A stretch of DNA of 64,000 nucleotides from assembly GCF_900091605.1 (NCBI RefSeq), contig NZ_FMCQ01000005.1:62001-126000 (forward strand), in the 5' to 3' direction. Both the position numbers and the translations under genes were made by a program. Each line of letters begins with the position of its first letter. Position 1 is the first letter of the stretch. The notes under the pieces are model-generated. The model ran no database searches. It had not been told where the DNA came from and saw only the letters and a list, made by a program, of their open reading frames with translations. This DNA comes from Micromonospora tulbaghiae. GTDB lineage: Bacteria; Actinomycetota; Actinomycetes; Mycobacteriales; Micromonosporaceae. This document shows positions 38,722 to 46,688 of this stretch, piece after piece.

Positions 38722-39675
38722 ATGCGTGCTGCCTTCGCCTCGGCCTTCGACGCCGACAACCCGCTCGCCGCGCTCGCCGTCGGCGACCGTCCCGAGCCGA
38801 CCCACCCGCAGGACGACTGGGTCACGGTGCGGGTGCGGGCCAGCTCGCTCAACCACCACGACCTCTGGTCGCTGCGCGGCGTGGGTCTGACCGCCGACCA
38901 GCTCCCGATGATCCTGGGCTGCGACGCGGTCGGCACCGACCCGGACGGCAACGAGGTGGTCATCTACCCGGTGGTGCCCACCCCTGGCGACCCGCGTGGG
39001 GTCTCCATCCTCTCCGAGCACTACCAGGGCACGTTCGCCGAGCTTGTCGCCGTACCCCGGATGAACCTGCTGCCGTTGCCCGACGGCCTGTCGGCGACCG
39101 ACGCGGCGTGCCTGCCGACGGCGTGGCTCACCGCCTGGCGGATGCTGACCACCAAGGGCCGGGTCGCCGACGGCGAGTCGGTGCTGGTCCAGGGCGCCGG
39201 CGGTGGCGTGGCCACCGCGGCCGTCGCGCTCGGCGTCGCGCTCGGCAAGCGGGTGTACGCGACCAGCCGCGACGCCGCCAAGCGGGAGCGGATCACCGAG
39301 CTGGGCGCGACCGCGCTGGAGCCCGGCGCGCGGCTGCCGGAACGGGTCGACGTGGTGATCGAGACGGTCGGCGCGGCCACCTTCGACCACTCGCTGAAGT
39401 CGGCCGCCCCGACGGCCCGGATCGTGGTCTCCGGCGCCACCGCCGGTCACGAGCCCAAGATCAACCTGCGCCGGGTCTTCGCCATGCAGCTGGAGATCCT
39501 CGGCACCTCGATGGGCACCCCGGACGAGCTGACCGAGCTGCTCGCGTTCTGCGCCGAGCACGAGGTGCGCCCGGTCGTCGACCGGGTGGTGCCGTTCAGC
39601 GAGATCTCCGAGGCGTTCGCCCGGCTGCACTCCGGTGAGGTCTTCGGCAAGGTGGTCGTCGACCACACCGCCTGA
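38722..39675 (+). CDS. Zinc-type/quinone oxidoreductase-like alcohol dehydrogenase (MDR superfamily)
   Basis: A 317-residue medium-chain dehydrogenase, cytosolic and NAD(P)H dependent. The GroES-like part has VRVRASSLNHHDLWSLRG and LGCDAVGTDPDGNEV. The structural-zinc Cys cluster of true alcohol dehydrogenases is missing. The Rossmann domain has VLVQGAGGGVATAAVALG, then TSRDAAKRERITELGA. This fits the quinone-oxidoreductase side of the family. The ATG at 38722 has TACCGT seven bases upstream, so it is probably leaderless, just 33 bases after the malic enzyme terminator. Substrate unknown. Confidence 0.9.
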   Translation: MRAAFASAFDADNPLAALAVGDRPEPTHPQDDWVTVRVRASSLNHHDLWSLRGVGLTADQLPMILGCDAVGTDPDGNEVVIYPVVPTPGDPRGVSILSEHYQGTFAELVAVPRMNLLPLPDGLSATDAACLPTAWLTAWRMLTTKGRVADGESVLVQGAGGGVATAAVALGVALGKRVYATSRDAAKRERITELGATALEPGARLPERVDVVIETVGAATFDHSLKSAAPTARIVVSGATAGHEPKINLRRVFAMQLEILGTSMGTPDELTELLAFCAEHEVRPVVDRVVPFSEISEAFARLHSGEVFGKVVVDHTA

Positions 39676-39679
39676 CGCC

Positions 39680-40645
39680 TCAGAGCCGGTCGTCCAGGGT
39701 GGCCAGGCCGCCCCGGGCGGCGTCGGCCGGGAGGCGCTTCTTCGCCGCCGGGTCGCCGTAGAGCGTCCAGCGGAGGAACTCGACTGTGGTGTCGGCGACC
39801 ACGCCCAGCGCCTTGCCGTCGCCGAGCAGCGCCCGGCCGTGGTCGCCCTTGGGCAGGCTGAGCATCGCCTTCGGCCACGGCACCGCGTCGTACACGGCCT
39901 TGCCGGCGGCGTACGACACCACCTCGTCGGCCTCCCCGTGCACGAACAACTGCGGCGCGGCGGCGCCGGCGAAGGCGGTGCCCACGCCGAGCGCGGTACC
40001 GGCGAAGACGATGCCCGCGTCCAGCCGCTCGTCCCGGCCGGCGGTGAACAGCCCGATCGTGGTCACGCCACCGGCGCTGTGCCCGGTCGCGGCCACCCGC
40101 TCCGGGTCCAGCCGGCCGCGCAGCGGATCACCCGCCTTCTCACCCAGCGCGAGCACCTGCGTCAGCACGTACGACACGTCGGCCGGCTGGTTGAGCACGT
40201 CCAGCGGGTTGCCGTCGGTGCCCCGGGAGGTGTGCGGGAAACGCGGCGCGGCGACCACGAAACCGGCCGCCGCCCAGCGCGTCAGCAGCGCCTGGTAGTC
40301 CTCCGGCCGCGCGCTCAGGCCGTGGCTGAACAGCACCACGGGGAACCGCCCGTCCGCCGCCGGGGCGGAACGCTCGACCGCGCCACGGGCAGCGCCCGCC
40401 GCCGGATACCAGAGCGTCACCGGCAACGGCCGGTCGCCGTCGCGGTTCAGCTTCACCTGGCGTACGCCGACCGCGAAGCTCTCCGCAGGCGCCTTGCCGG
40501 CGGGTACGCGCGGAGCGGGTGTGGTGGTGGTCGGTGGGGCGTCGGGTGCGGGCCGCCCGGCCGGGGCGGTGGGCTGCTCCGAGCAGCCGGTGAGGGCGGC
40601 GCCGAGCACGGCGGCGGTGAGCAGGGCGACGGGACGACGGCGCAT
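39680..40645 (-). CDS. Secreted lipoprotein alpha/beta hydrolase, paralogue 1
   Basis: A 321-residue exported hydrolase of the dienelactone-hydrolase/chlorophyllase-like group. The N-terminus MRRRPVALLTAAVLGAALTGC is a lipoprotein signal with Cys near residue 21. A Pro/Thr-rich linker follows. The catalytic domain has PLPVTLWYPAAG, VVLFSHGLSARPEDYQALL (oxyanion), and ATGHSAGGVTTIGLF (nucleophile Ser). FVHGEADEVVSY gives the Asp and LPKGDHGRALLG the His. ATG 40645 is the lipoprotein start. A related gene lies at 41334-42437, and both end in FLRWTLY(G/A)D followed by RLP. Probably cleaves esters or polyesters outside the cell. Confidence 0.88.
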   Translation of the reverse strand: MRRRPVALLTAAVLGAALTGCSEQPTAPAGRPAPDAPPTTTTPAPRVPAGKAPAESFAVGVRQVKLNRDGDRPLPVTLWYPAAGAARGAVERSAPAADGRFPVVLFSHGLSARPEDYQALLTRWAAAGFVVAAPRFPHTSRGTDGNPLDVLNQPADVSYVLTQVLALGEKAGDPLRGRLDPERVAATGHSAGGVTTIGLFTAGRDERLDAGIVFAGTALGVGTAFAGAAAPQLFVHGEADEVVSYAAGKAVYDAVPWPKAMLSLPKGDHGRALLGDGKALGVVADTTVEFLRWTLYGDPAAKKRLPADAARGGLATLDDRL

Positions 40646-40685
40646 GAACTCGATTGTGCCTCGCGATCGGGGCAACCAGGCCCGG

Positions 40686-41219
40686 TCAGCGCGCCGGGTG
40701 ACCGCCCGCTGACGCCCGGAGACGCGCCAGGTCGGCGGCGTCCTTGGCCCGGCGGGGGCGCTCCGGCATCCAGACCGGGAACATCTCCTTGAACTCGATC
40801 TGCGCCGCGACGCTGATCACCGGCGCCGTGAGCGTGCCGATCCGGCCCGGCCGCCCGGCCAGCATGCCTTCCGGCAGGAGCGTGCCCGCCCACGGTCCGG
40901 CGCCGACGACGACCCGGCCGTCCGCGTCCCGGTCGAGGTACGCGAAGCTCAGTTCGACGTCGTCGCGCAGCAGGTCGAGCTGCGTCGTGGCGGGCATCCG
41001 GGGGTCGGGGCGCCAGCCGAGCGCGCCGAGCCGGTCGGCCAGCGTGTCGGCGTCCCGCCGCCAGCAGTACCAGTCGACGTCGACATGCGGCCGGGTCACT
41101 TCGCCGAGGTGGAAGTCCATCGCCCACCCCCCGCGCAGCCACACGTCCGCCCCGCAGGCGTCGCACACGTCGACGACCTCGCGGATCGCCCCCAGCTGCC
41201 GCCCGTCCAGCCCGTCCAC
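40686..41219 (-). CDS. Nucleotidyltransferase-fold protein (aminoglycoside ANT-like)
   Basis: A 177-residue cytosolic protein of the DNA polymerase beta-like nucleotidyltransferase superfamily, aminoglycoside-resistance branch. The core is ADVWLRGGWAMDFHLGEVTRPHVDVDWYCWRRD, with the GGW turn and the acidic pair DVD as metal ligands. A third acid may be in DVELSFAYLD. It ends in a helical region with EFKEMFPVWMPERPRRAKDAADL. Similar ANT(2'')-like genes are common in environmental actinomycetes without proven resistance. The GTG at 41219 has TAGGGT six bases upstream. It lies between two paralogous hydrolases. A resistance role is possible but not shown. Confidence 0.78.
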   Translation of the reverse strand: MDGLDGRQLGAIREVVDVCDACGADVWLRGGWAMDFHLGEVTRPHVDVDWYCWRRDADTLADRLGALGWRPDPRMPATTQLDLLRDDVELSFAYLDRDADGRVVVGAGPWAGTLLPEGMLAGRPGRIGTLTAPVISVAAQIEFKEMFPVWMPERPRRAKDAADLARLRASAGGHPAR

Positions 41220-41250
41220 CCCGGCACCCTACCCACCCCGCCCCGGGGCG

Positions 41251-41313
41251 CGTCGATCATGAACTTGGCGGCGATCGCTGTCCGGTTTGTCGCCGTCAAC
41301 TTCATGATCGACG
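41251..41313. repeat. Dispersed hairpin repeat, copy B
   Basis: The arms CGTCGATCATGAACTTGGC and GTCAACTTCATGATCGACG pair over 19 bases with two mismatches around a centre containing TTTGTC. The element is of the same family as copy A at 29425-29491. It sits in the 114-base gap between the nucleotidyltransferase start and the end of hydrolase paralogue 2. Confidence 0.8.
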
Positions 41314-41333
41314 GTGCTCGGGTGGGGCAGGGG

Positions 41334-42437
41334 TCAGGTGGGGAGTGAGCGGGTGGTGAAGGTGGTCAGGTCGGGGGCTGTGGCGTCGGTGGGGAGGCGG
41401 CGCAGGGCGGCGCGGTCGGCGTAGAGCGTCCAGCGCAGGAAGTCGGTGGTGGTGGCGAGCACCTGGGCGAAGCCGGGTCGCCCGGGCGTCAGGTACTCGC
41501 CGTGGCCCTGACCGGTGAGGCTCAGGAAGGCGGCCGGCCCGAGACAGCGGGCGTACGCGGCCCGGCCGATCGGCTCCGGCACGATCCGGTCGGCGCTCCC
41601 GTGCACGAACAGCATCGGCGCGAGCGGCCGGGAGAGCCCGGCGACCATCCGGCCACCGGCGATCACGATTCCGGCCCGTACCGGGAACGGCTGCCCGGAG
41701 GCGAACATGCCGAGCGTGGTGTGCCCGCCGGCCGAGTGCCCGGCGGCGGCGAACCGGTCCACTGCCATGTGCGCGCCGAGCGGATCCCCGGGCCGGGCGC
41801 CCAGCCGGACCAGGTGTCGGATCAGTCGCCAGGCGTCGGCCGGCTGGTTGCGGACGTCGTCGCGGGTGAAGGCGCGGGCGCGCTGGTTCGTACGCGGATA
41901 GGTGGGCGCGACCACCACGAAGCCGGCGGCGGCCCAGCGGCTGGTCAGCGCCGCGTGCAGGGCGGGCAGGCTGCGCAGCCCGTGGCTGTAGAGCACCACC
42001 GGGAACCGGCCGGCGGCGAACGGGGCTCCCGGCCGGACGCGGGGTCCAGGGCTCGACGGTGTGGCGCGTCCGGAGCCGGACGGGGCCGCGGAGACGGACG
42101 GGCGAGAAGGCAGGGCCGAAGCGCGAGGCCCGCGCGGGCCGGACAGGACCGGCGCGAGATCGACACCAGCCGAGCCGGGACCAGCCGAAACAGGGCCGGC
42201 CGACACGGGGCCGGCCGTGTACGGCGGTGCGGAAGACTGCTGTGCCGGGTACCACACGGTGACCGGCAGCGGCCGCCTGCCGTCCGGATCGAGCGTGAAC
42301 TGTCGCATCCCGACCGCGTACTGGTGCTCCGGCGCGGGCCCGACGGCGGCCGGGACCGGGTCGGACGTGGCCACGGCCGGGCCGCAACCGGCCAGCAGCG
42401 CCGTCATCAGCGCGGCGACCAGCCGCTGCCCCCTCAC
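41334..42437 (-). CDS. Secreted lipoprotein alpha/beta hydrolase, paralogue 2
   Basis: A 367-residue relative of the hydrolase at 39680-40645. From GTG 42437 the sequence is VRGQRLVAALMTALLAGC, a lipoprotein signal; TACCGT lies six bases upstream, fitting a leaderless start. The domain holds PLPVTVWYPAQQS, FPVVLYSHGLRSLPALHAAL, AAGHSAGGHTTLGMF (Ser), FVHGSADRIVPEP (Asp) and LTGQGHGEYL (His). An insert of about 80 residues, Ser/Pro/Gly/Ala-rich with the repeats AGPVSAGPVSAGPGSAG, splits the first strand region from the oxyanion strand and is absent in paralogue 1. The pair arose by duplication, with the nucleotidyltransferase gene and a repeat now between them. Confidence 0.85.
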   Translation of the reverse strand: MRGQRLVAALMTALLAGCGPAVATSDPVPAAVGPAPEHQYAVGMRQFTLDPDGRRPLPVTVWYPAQQSSAPPYTAGPVSAGPVSAGPGSAGVDLAPVLSGPRGPRASALPSRPSVSAAPSGSGRATPSSPGPRVRPGAPFAAGRFPVVLYSHGLRSLPALHAALTSRWAAAGFVVVAPTYPRTNQRARAFTRDDVRNQPADAWRLIRHLVRLGARPGDPLGAHMAVDRFAAAGHSAGGHTTLGMFASGQPFPVRAGIVIAGGRMVAGLSRPLAPMLFVHGSADRIVPEPIGRAAYARCLGPAAFLSLTGQGHGEYLTPGRPGFAQVLATTTDFLRWTLYADRAALRRLPTDATAPDLTTFTTRSLPT

Positions 42438-42618
42438 ACCTGCACGGTAGGCAGCCGAGCGGTCGGCCCGCGCCCGCCGTCCGGGCCGGTCGGTGCCGCC
42501 ACCCGGGCGGCTCCCGCCTCCACCGGGTGGCCGGGTTCGCCCGATCCCGCCGACCGGATCCGCAGGTGGCGGCCCGGCGGGACATTCCGGTCCGGGCGGC
42601 TTCGCTAGGGTCAGCCGC

Positions 42619-42792
42619 ATGGCTGAGAACTACACCGACCCGAGTGGCAACACCGCGCAGTTCCGCGCATTCGTCGATTCTCCCGAGCCGGCCGCGTCGG
42701 CGTCGCCGCCGTCACGCCTGCCGCTGATCGCCGGCGTGGCCGTCGCCGCCGTGGTGGTGGTCGCCCTGGTCGCCTGGATCGCCCTGGGCTGA
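42619..42792 (+). CDS. 57-residue single-helix membrane protein
   Basis: A small protein with a polar start (MAENYTDPSGNTAQFRAFVDS), a Pro/Ser linker (EPAASASPPSR) and one C-terminal membrane helix (PLIAGVAVAAVVVVALVAWIALG). It has tail-anchor topology, with almost nothing beyond the membrane. The ATG at 42619 has TAGGGT seven bases upstream, which supports both the start and a leaderless mRNA. It is divergent from hydrolase paralogue 2 and convergent with ackA. I do not know a function. Confidence 0.72.
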   Translation: MAENYTDPSGNTAQFRAFVDSPEPAASASPPSRLPLIAGVAVAAVVVVALVAWIALG

Positions 42793-42876
42793 CCCGGCCC
42801 GCGCGGGAAGCGAGGCGGCGAGCAAGCATGGTCCGGCCCCGGCTTACGCCGGGGATCCGGCGCACGTGACACGCGG

Positions 42877-43989
42877 TCAGACGCCCAGCACCTCGCGGGT
42901 CTCGCGGGCGATCTCCCGCTCCTCGTCGGTGCCGACCACGAGCACCGCCACCTCCGCGCCGTCCGGGGAGACGACCCGGTCGCCGTGGCCGTCGTTGCGC
43001 GCCGGGTCGACCGCGACGCCCAGCCGCTCCAGCCCGGCCAGCGACGCCGCCCGCACCGGTGCGGCGTGCTCGCCGACCCCGGCGGTGAACGCGATCGCGT
43101 CGACCCGGCCGAGCAGCGCGTAGTACGCACCCACGTAGCCGGTGATCCGGCGGCAGTAGACGTCGAACGCCAGCGTCGCTTCCGGGTCGCCGGCGTCGCG
43201 GCGGGCCAGCACCTCCCGCATGTCGTTGACGCCGGTCAGCCCGAGCAGGCCGCTGCGGTGGTTGAGCAGGTCGTCGATGTCGTCCACGACCATGCCGCCC
43301 TCGCGGCGCAGGTGGAAGATGACTGTCGGGTCGAGGTCGCCGCTGCGGGTACCCATCACCAGGCCCTCCAGCGGGGACATGCCCATCGAGGTGGCCACGC
43401 TGCGGCCTCCCTGGACCGCGCACGCGCTCGCCCCGTTGCCCAGGTGCAGGGTGATCGTGTTCAGCTCGTCGTACGGGCGGTCGAGCAGGTCGGCGACGCG
43501 ACGCGAGACGTACGCGTGCGAGGTGCCGTGGAAGCCGTAGCGGCGGACGCCGTACCGCTCGGCGGTGGCCTTGTCGATCGCGTACGTGGCGCCGGCCTCG
43601 GGCAGCGTGTGGTGGAACGCGGTGTCGAAGACCGCCACCTGCGGGGTGTCCGGCAGCGCCTCCCGGGCCACCCGGATGCCGGCCAGGTTGGCCGGGTTGT
43701 GCAGTGGCGCCAGCGGCACCAGATCCTCGATGGCGGCCACGACCGCGTCGTCGATGCGTACCGGCGCGCTGAACTTCCGCCCGCCGTGCACCACCCGGTG
43801 GCCGACGCCGGACAGCCCGGTCAGGTCTAGCCGGCCGATGATCTCCCGGACCGCGCTCTCGTGGTCGGCCGGCCCGCCGCCGGGTTCGCCGATCCGCTCG
43901 ACTGTGCCCTTGTCCAGGACGTCGTCGCCGTCGTACAGCCGGTACTTGACCGACGAGGACCCGCTGTTGAGGACCAGGATGCGGCTCAT
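42877..43989 (-). CDS. ackA: Acetate kinase
   Basis: Converts acetyl phosphate and ADP to acetate and ATP, or the reverse for acetate uptake. The 370-residue ASKHA kinase starts RILVLNSGSSSVKYRLYD. It contains GHRVVHGGRKF and LAPLHNPANLAGI, then VFDTAFHHTLPEAG, YGFHGTSHAYV, HLGNGASACAV, GTRSGDLDP and, near the end, FTAGVGEHAAPVRA. These include the Asn, Arg, His and Glu of the active site. The ATG at 43989 overlaps the pta stop as ATGA, so the pair is translationally coupled. Confidence 0.97.
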   Translation of the reverse strand: MSRILVLNSGSSSVKYRLYDGDDVLDKGTVERIGEPGGGPADHESAVREIIGRLDLTGLSGVGHRVVHGGRKFSAPVRIDDAVVAAIEDLVPLAPLHNPANLAGIRVAREALPDTPQVAVFDTAFHHTLPEAGATYAIDKATAERYGVRRYGFHGTSHAYVSRRVADLLDRPYDELNTITLHLGNGASACAVQGGRSVATSMGMSPLEGLVMGTRSGDLDPTVIFHLRREGGMVVDDIDDLLNHRSGLLGLTGVNDMREVLARRDAGDPEATLAFDVYCRRITGYVGAYYALLGRVDAIAFTAGVGEHAAPVRAASLAGLERLGVAVDPARNDGHGDRVVSPDGAEVAVLVVGTDEEREIARETREVLGV

Positions 43990-46052
43990 TCCGACGCCTC
44001 CGCGGCGGCCTGGATGGCGGTGATCGCCACCGTGTTGACGATGTCCGCCACGGTAGCGCCCCGGGACAGGTCGTTCACCGGCCGGCGCAGGCCCTGCATG
44101 ACCGGCCCGACCGCCACCGCCCCGGCCGACCGCTGCACCGCCTTGTACGTGTTGTTGCCGGTGTTGAGGTCCGGGAAGATGAACACGGTCGCCCGCCCCG
44201 CGACCGGGCTGTCCGGCAGCTTGGTGGCCGCCACCTGCGGGTCGATCGCCGCGTCGTACTGGATCGGTCCCTCGACCAGCAGGTCGGGCCGGCGTTCCCG
44301 GACCAGCTTCGTGGCCGCCGCGACCTTCTCCACGTCGGCGCCGGCGCCGGAGCTGCCGGTGGAGTACGACAGCATCGCCACCCGCGGCTCGATGCCGAAC
44401 CGGGCCGCGGTGTCGGCAGACGAGATGGCGATGTCGGCGAGCTGGTCGGCGTCCGGGTCGGGGTTGACGGCGCAGTCGCCGTACACCAGCACCCGGTCGG
44501 CGAGCAGCATGAAGAAGACGCTGGAGGCGACCGAGACGCCGGGCACGGTCCGGATGATCTCGAACGCGGGCCGGATGGTGGCGGCTGTGGTGTGGGTGGC
44601 GCCGGAGACCATGCCGTCGGCGTGACCGGTCTGCACCATCATCGTGCCGAAGTAGTTGGCCTGCGCCACGATGTCGTGCGCCAGCTCCACTGTGACGCCG
44701 CGGTGGGCGCGCAACTGCGCGTACGCCTGGGCGAACTCGTCCCGCCACGGGCTGGTCGCCGGGTCGACGATCTGGGCGTCACCGAGGTCGACGCCCAGTT
44801 CCCGGGTCCGCCTGGCGATCTCGTCCGGGCGGCCGAGCAGGGTGATCTCCGCGACGCCCCGGCGCAGCAGCACCTCGGTGGCGCGCAGGATCCGCTCGTC
44901 CGCGCCCTCGGGCAGCACCAGCCGGCGGCGCCGGGCGCGGGCCCGGTCGATCAGGTCGTTCTCGAACATCAGCGGGGTGACCCGCGCGGACCGGCTGACC
45001 CGCAGCCGACGGGCCAGGTCGTCGGTGTCCACGCAGCGTTCGAACGCGCCGAGCGCGGCCTCGACCTTGCGCGGGTTGGCGGTGCTGGGGCGGCCCTCGA
45101 TGCGGCTGGACGCGGACACCGTGTCGTAGCTGTCGCTGGGCACCGACAGCACTGGGAGCCCGGTGTTCATCCGCTCGACCAGGCGCATGGCGCGCGGGTC
45201 GGGCTGTTCGCCGAGCGTGAGCACCAGCCCGGCCAGCGACACCTGCCCGGCCACGTGCGCGGCGCCGGCGGCGACCAGCAGGTCGGCGCGGTCGCCCGGG
45301 GTGATCACCAGCGCCCCGTCGGTGAGGTGGTCCAGCAGCGTCGGCACGTGCGCCGCGCCCACCACGTAGTCGAGCACGTCGCGGTCGAGCGCGGTCTCGT
45401 CGCCGGTGAGCACGGTGCCGTGCAGCGCCGCCGCCACCTCGGCCACCGTCGGCGCCGACACGGTCGGCACCTCCGGGATCGCGTACGCGGGCACCGGCAG
45501 CTCGGGCAGCGTCATGGGCTCCGGCACGCGGTTGGCCAGTGCCGCGATCACCGTCGCGCCGAGGTCGACCAGATCGTGGTACGCGCCACGCAGTGCCGCC
45601 GCGATCGAGTCGGGCGCCTGCCCGAACCCGTCCACCACGGGCACCACGACGCTGCCGAACTCGGTCGCCAGGCGGGCGTTGAAGGCCAGCTCGCGTGGCC
45701 CGGTGCCGTCGCCGTAGGCGAAGTCGCTGCCGACCACCACTATCGCCGGGCAGCGCCGTTCGACCTCCCGGTAGCGGGTGACGATCCGGGAGATCAGCTC
45801 CTCCCGGCGGCCGTCCGCGACGAGCGCGCTCGCCTCGGCGTACGTGGCGCCGTACAGCTCGTCGACCGGCAGTTCCATCCGGTAGCGCTCGGTGAGCAGG
45901 GCGAGGATCGGGTCGGCGCCGTCACCGGCGACGAGCGGCCGGAACGCGCCTATCCGTTCCACCTGCCGGGACAACAGCTCGGCCAGCCCGAGCGCCACTG
46001 TCGATTTTCCCCCGCCGGAGCCGACGCCGGTGAGGTACACGCTGCGAGCCAC
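43986..46052 (-). CDS. pta: Phosphate acetyltransferase (long form)
   Basis: Interconverts acetyl-CoA and acetyl phosphate. The 688-residue protein is the long three-domain form. An N-terminal P-loop-like (DRTGG-related) domain has SVYLTGVGSGGGKSTVALGLAELL. A middle regulatory DRTGG domain has LTGDETALDRDVLDYVVGAA and FIT-like LVITPGDRADLL. The C-terminal catalytic PTA domain has RRRLVLPEGADERILRATEVLLRRG, VSGATHTTAATIRPAFEII and VFIFPDLNTGNNTYKAVQRSAGAVAVGP. The GTG at 46052 gives the standard N-terminus and TAGGTT lies seven bases upstream. ackA follows with overlap; together they form the acetate switch. Confidence 0.96.
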   Translation of the reverse strand: MARSVYLTGVGSGGGKSTVALGLAELLSRQVERIGAFRPLVAGDGADPILALLTERYRMELPVDELYGATYAEASALVADGRREELISRIVTRYREVERRCPAIVVVGSDFAYGDGTGPRELAFNARLATEFGSVVVPVVDGFGQAPDSIAAALRGAYHDLVDLGATVIAALANRVPEPMTLPELPVPAYAIPEVPTVSAPTVAEVAAALHGTVLTGDETALDRDVLDYVVGAAHVPTLLDHLTDGALVITPGDRADLLVAAGAAHVAGQVSLAGLVLTLGEQPDPRAMRLVERMNTGLPVLSVPSDSYDTVSASSRIEGRPSTANPRKVEAALGAFERCVDTDDLARRLRVSRSARVTPLMFENDLIDRARARRRRLVLPEGADERILRATEVLLRRGVAEITLLGRPDEIARRTRELGVDLGDAQIVDPATSPWRDEFAQAYAQLRAHRGVTVELAHDIVAQANYFGTMMVQTGHADGMVSGATHTTAATIRPAFEIIRTVPGVSVASSVFFMLLADRVLVYGDCAVNPDPDADQLADIAISSADTAARFGIEPRVAMLSYSTGSSGAGADVEKVAAATKLVRERRPDLLVEGPIQYDAAIDPQVAATKLPDSPVAGRATVFIFPDLNTGNNTYKAVQRSAGAVAVGPVMQGLRRPVNDLSRGATVADIVNTVAITAIQAAAEASE

Positions 46053-46154
46053 GGCACCCAACCTACAAGATCGAGGTCGGTGCTGTCCGTTCTGCCTGGT
46101 CAGCACGGCTAGCCGGGGGAGAAGGTGGGAATTTCTCGCATCTACACTTGGCTT

Positions 46155-46688
46155 GTGGAAGGCCCGACCGCACTGATTCCTGTCGTACCGGAATCGCCCC
46201 CCGTCTTCGTCGACCCGAGCGGGCGGCGACGCCGGCGGCTGCGCCGTCTCGCCTACTGCGCCGGCGCGGCGGGTGTGATCTACACGGTCATGGTCGGAGT
46301 CAGCTTCGCCGGCGGGCCGATCACCCCGGACACCGTCATCCCGTTCGTCGAGCCGAGCACCGAGCAGCGGCTGCCGTCGCCGGGCCAGCCGGCGTCGCCG
46401 TCACCCGCGGTCACCCGTGCCACGCCGGCGACGCCCACCGACGTCGGTACCGCCGCGACACGTGCGCCGGCCACCTCCGCCTCGCCCGCAAGCGCGGTCC
46501 CACCCAGCCCCGGGTATCAACGCCCGACCCGGCCCGCCCCGACCGCGCCCCGGACCACCCAGGCGCCGGCCACCACCGCGCCGCCCACCGCCCCCACCGA
46601 CGAGGTGCCGCCGCCCGCTGTCGACCCGCCGTCCGTCGTCGACCCGCCCGCCGACCCCGCCGCGCCGGCCGCGCCCGCCGATGAGTGA
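46155..46688 (+). CDS. Single-pass membrane protein with Pro/Thr/Ala-rich outer tail
   Basis: A 177-residue protein. A short cytoplasmic part has the basic run GRRRRRLRRL. One membrane helix follows (LAYCAGAAGVIYTVMVGVSFAGG), then about 120 residues rich in Pro, Thr and Ala that would reach into the cell wall. The chosen GTG (46155) has TACACT six bases upstream, a leaderless pattern. GTG 46125 behind GGGGGA would add ten residues. Its stop overlaps the start of the deacetylase-glycosyltransferase gene by eight bases, so the two are coupled. It may be a wall-spanning partner of that enzyme; no domain is recognised. Confidence 0.7.
   Translation: MEGPTALIPVVPESPPVFVDPSGRRRRRLRRLAYCAGAAGVIYTVMVGVSFAGGPITPDTVIPFVEPSTEQRLPSPGQPASPSPAVTRATPATPTDVGTAATRAPATSASPASAVPPSPGYQRPTRPAPTAPRTTQAPATTAPPTAPTDEVPPPAVDPPSVVDPPADPAAPAAPADE

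Noticed and set aside
46127..46150. GGAAT followed by TTG/TGT, a possible second sigma-R promoter
   Set aside because: No GTT at 18-20 bases, and it overlaps a better TANNNT promoter for the gene start.
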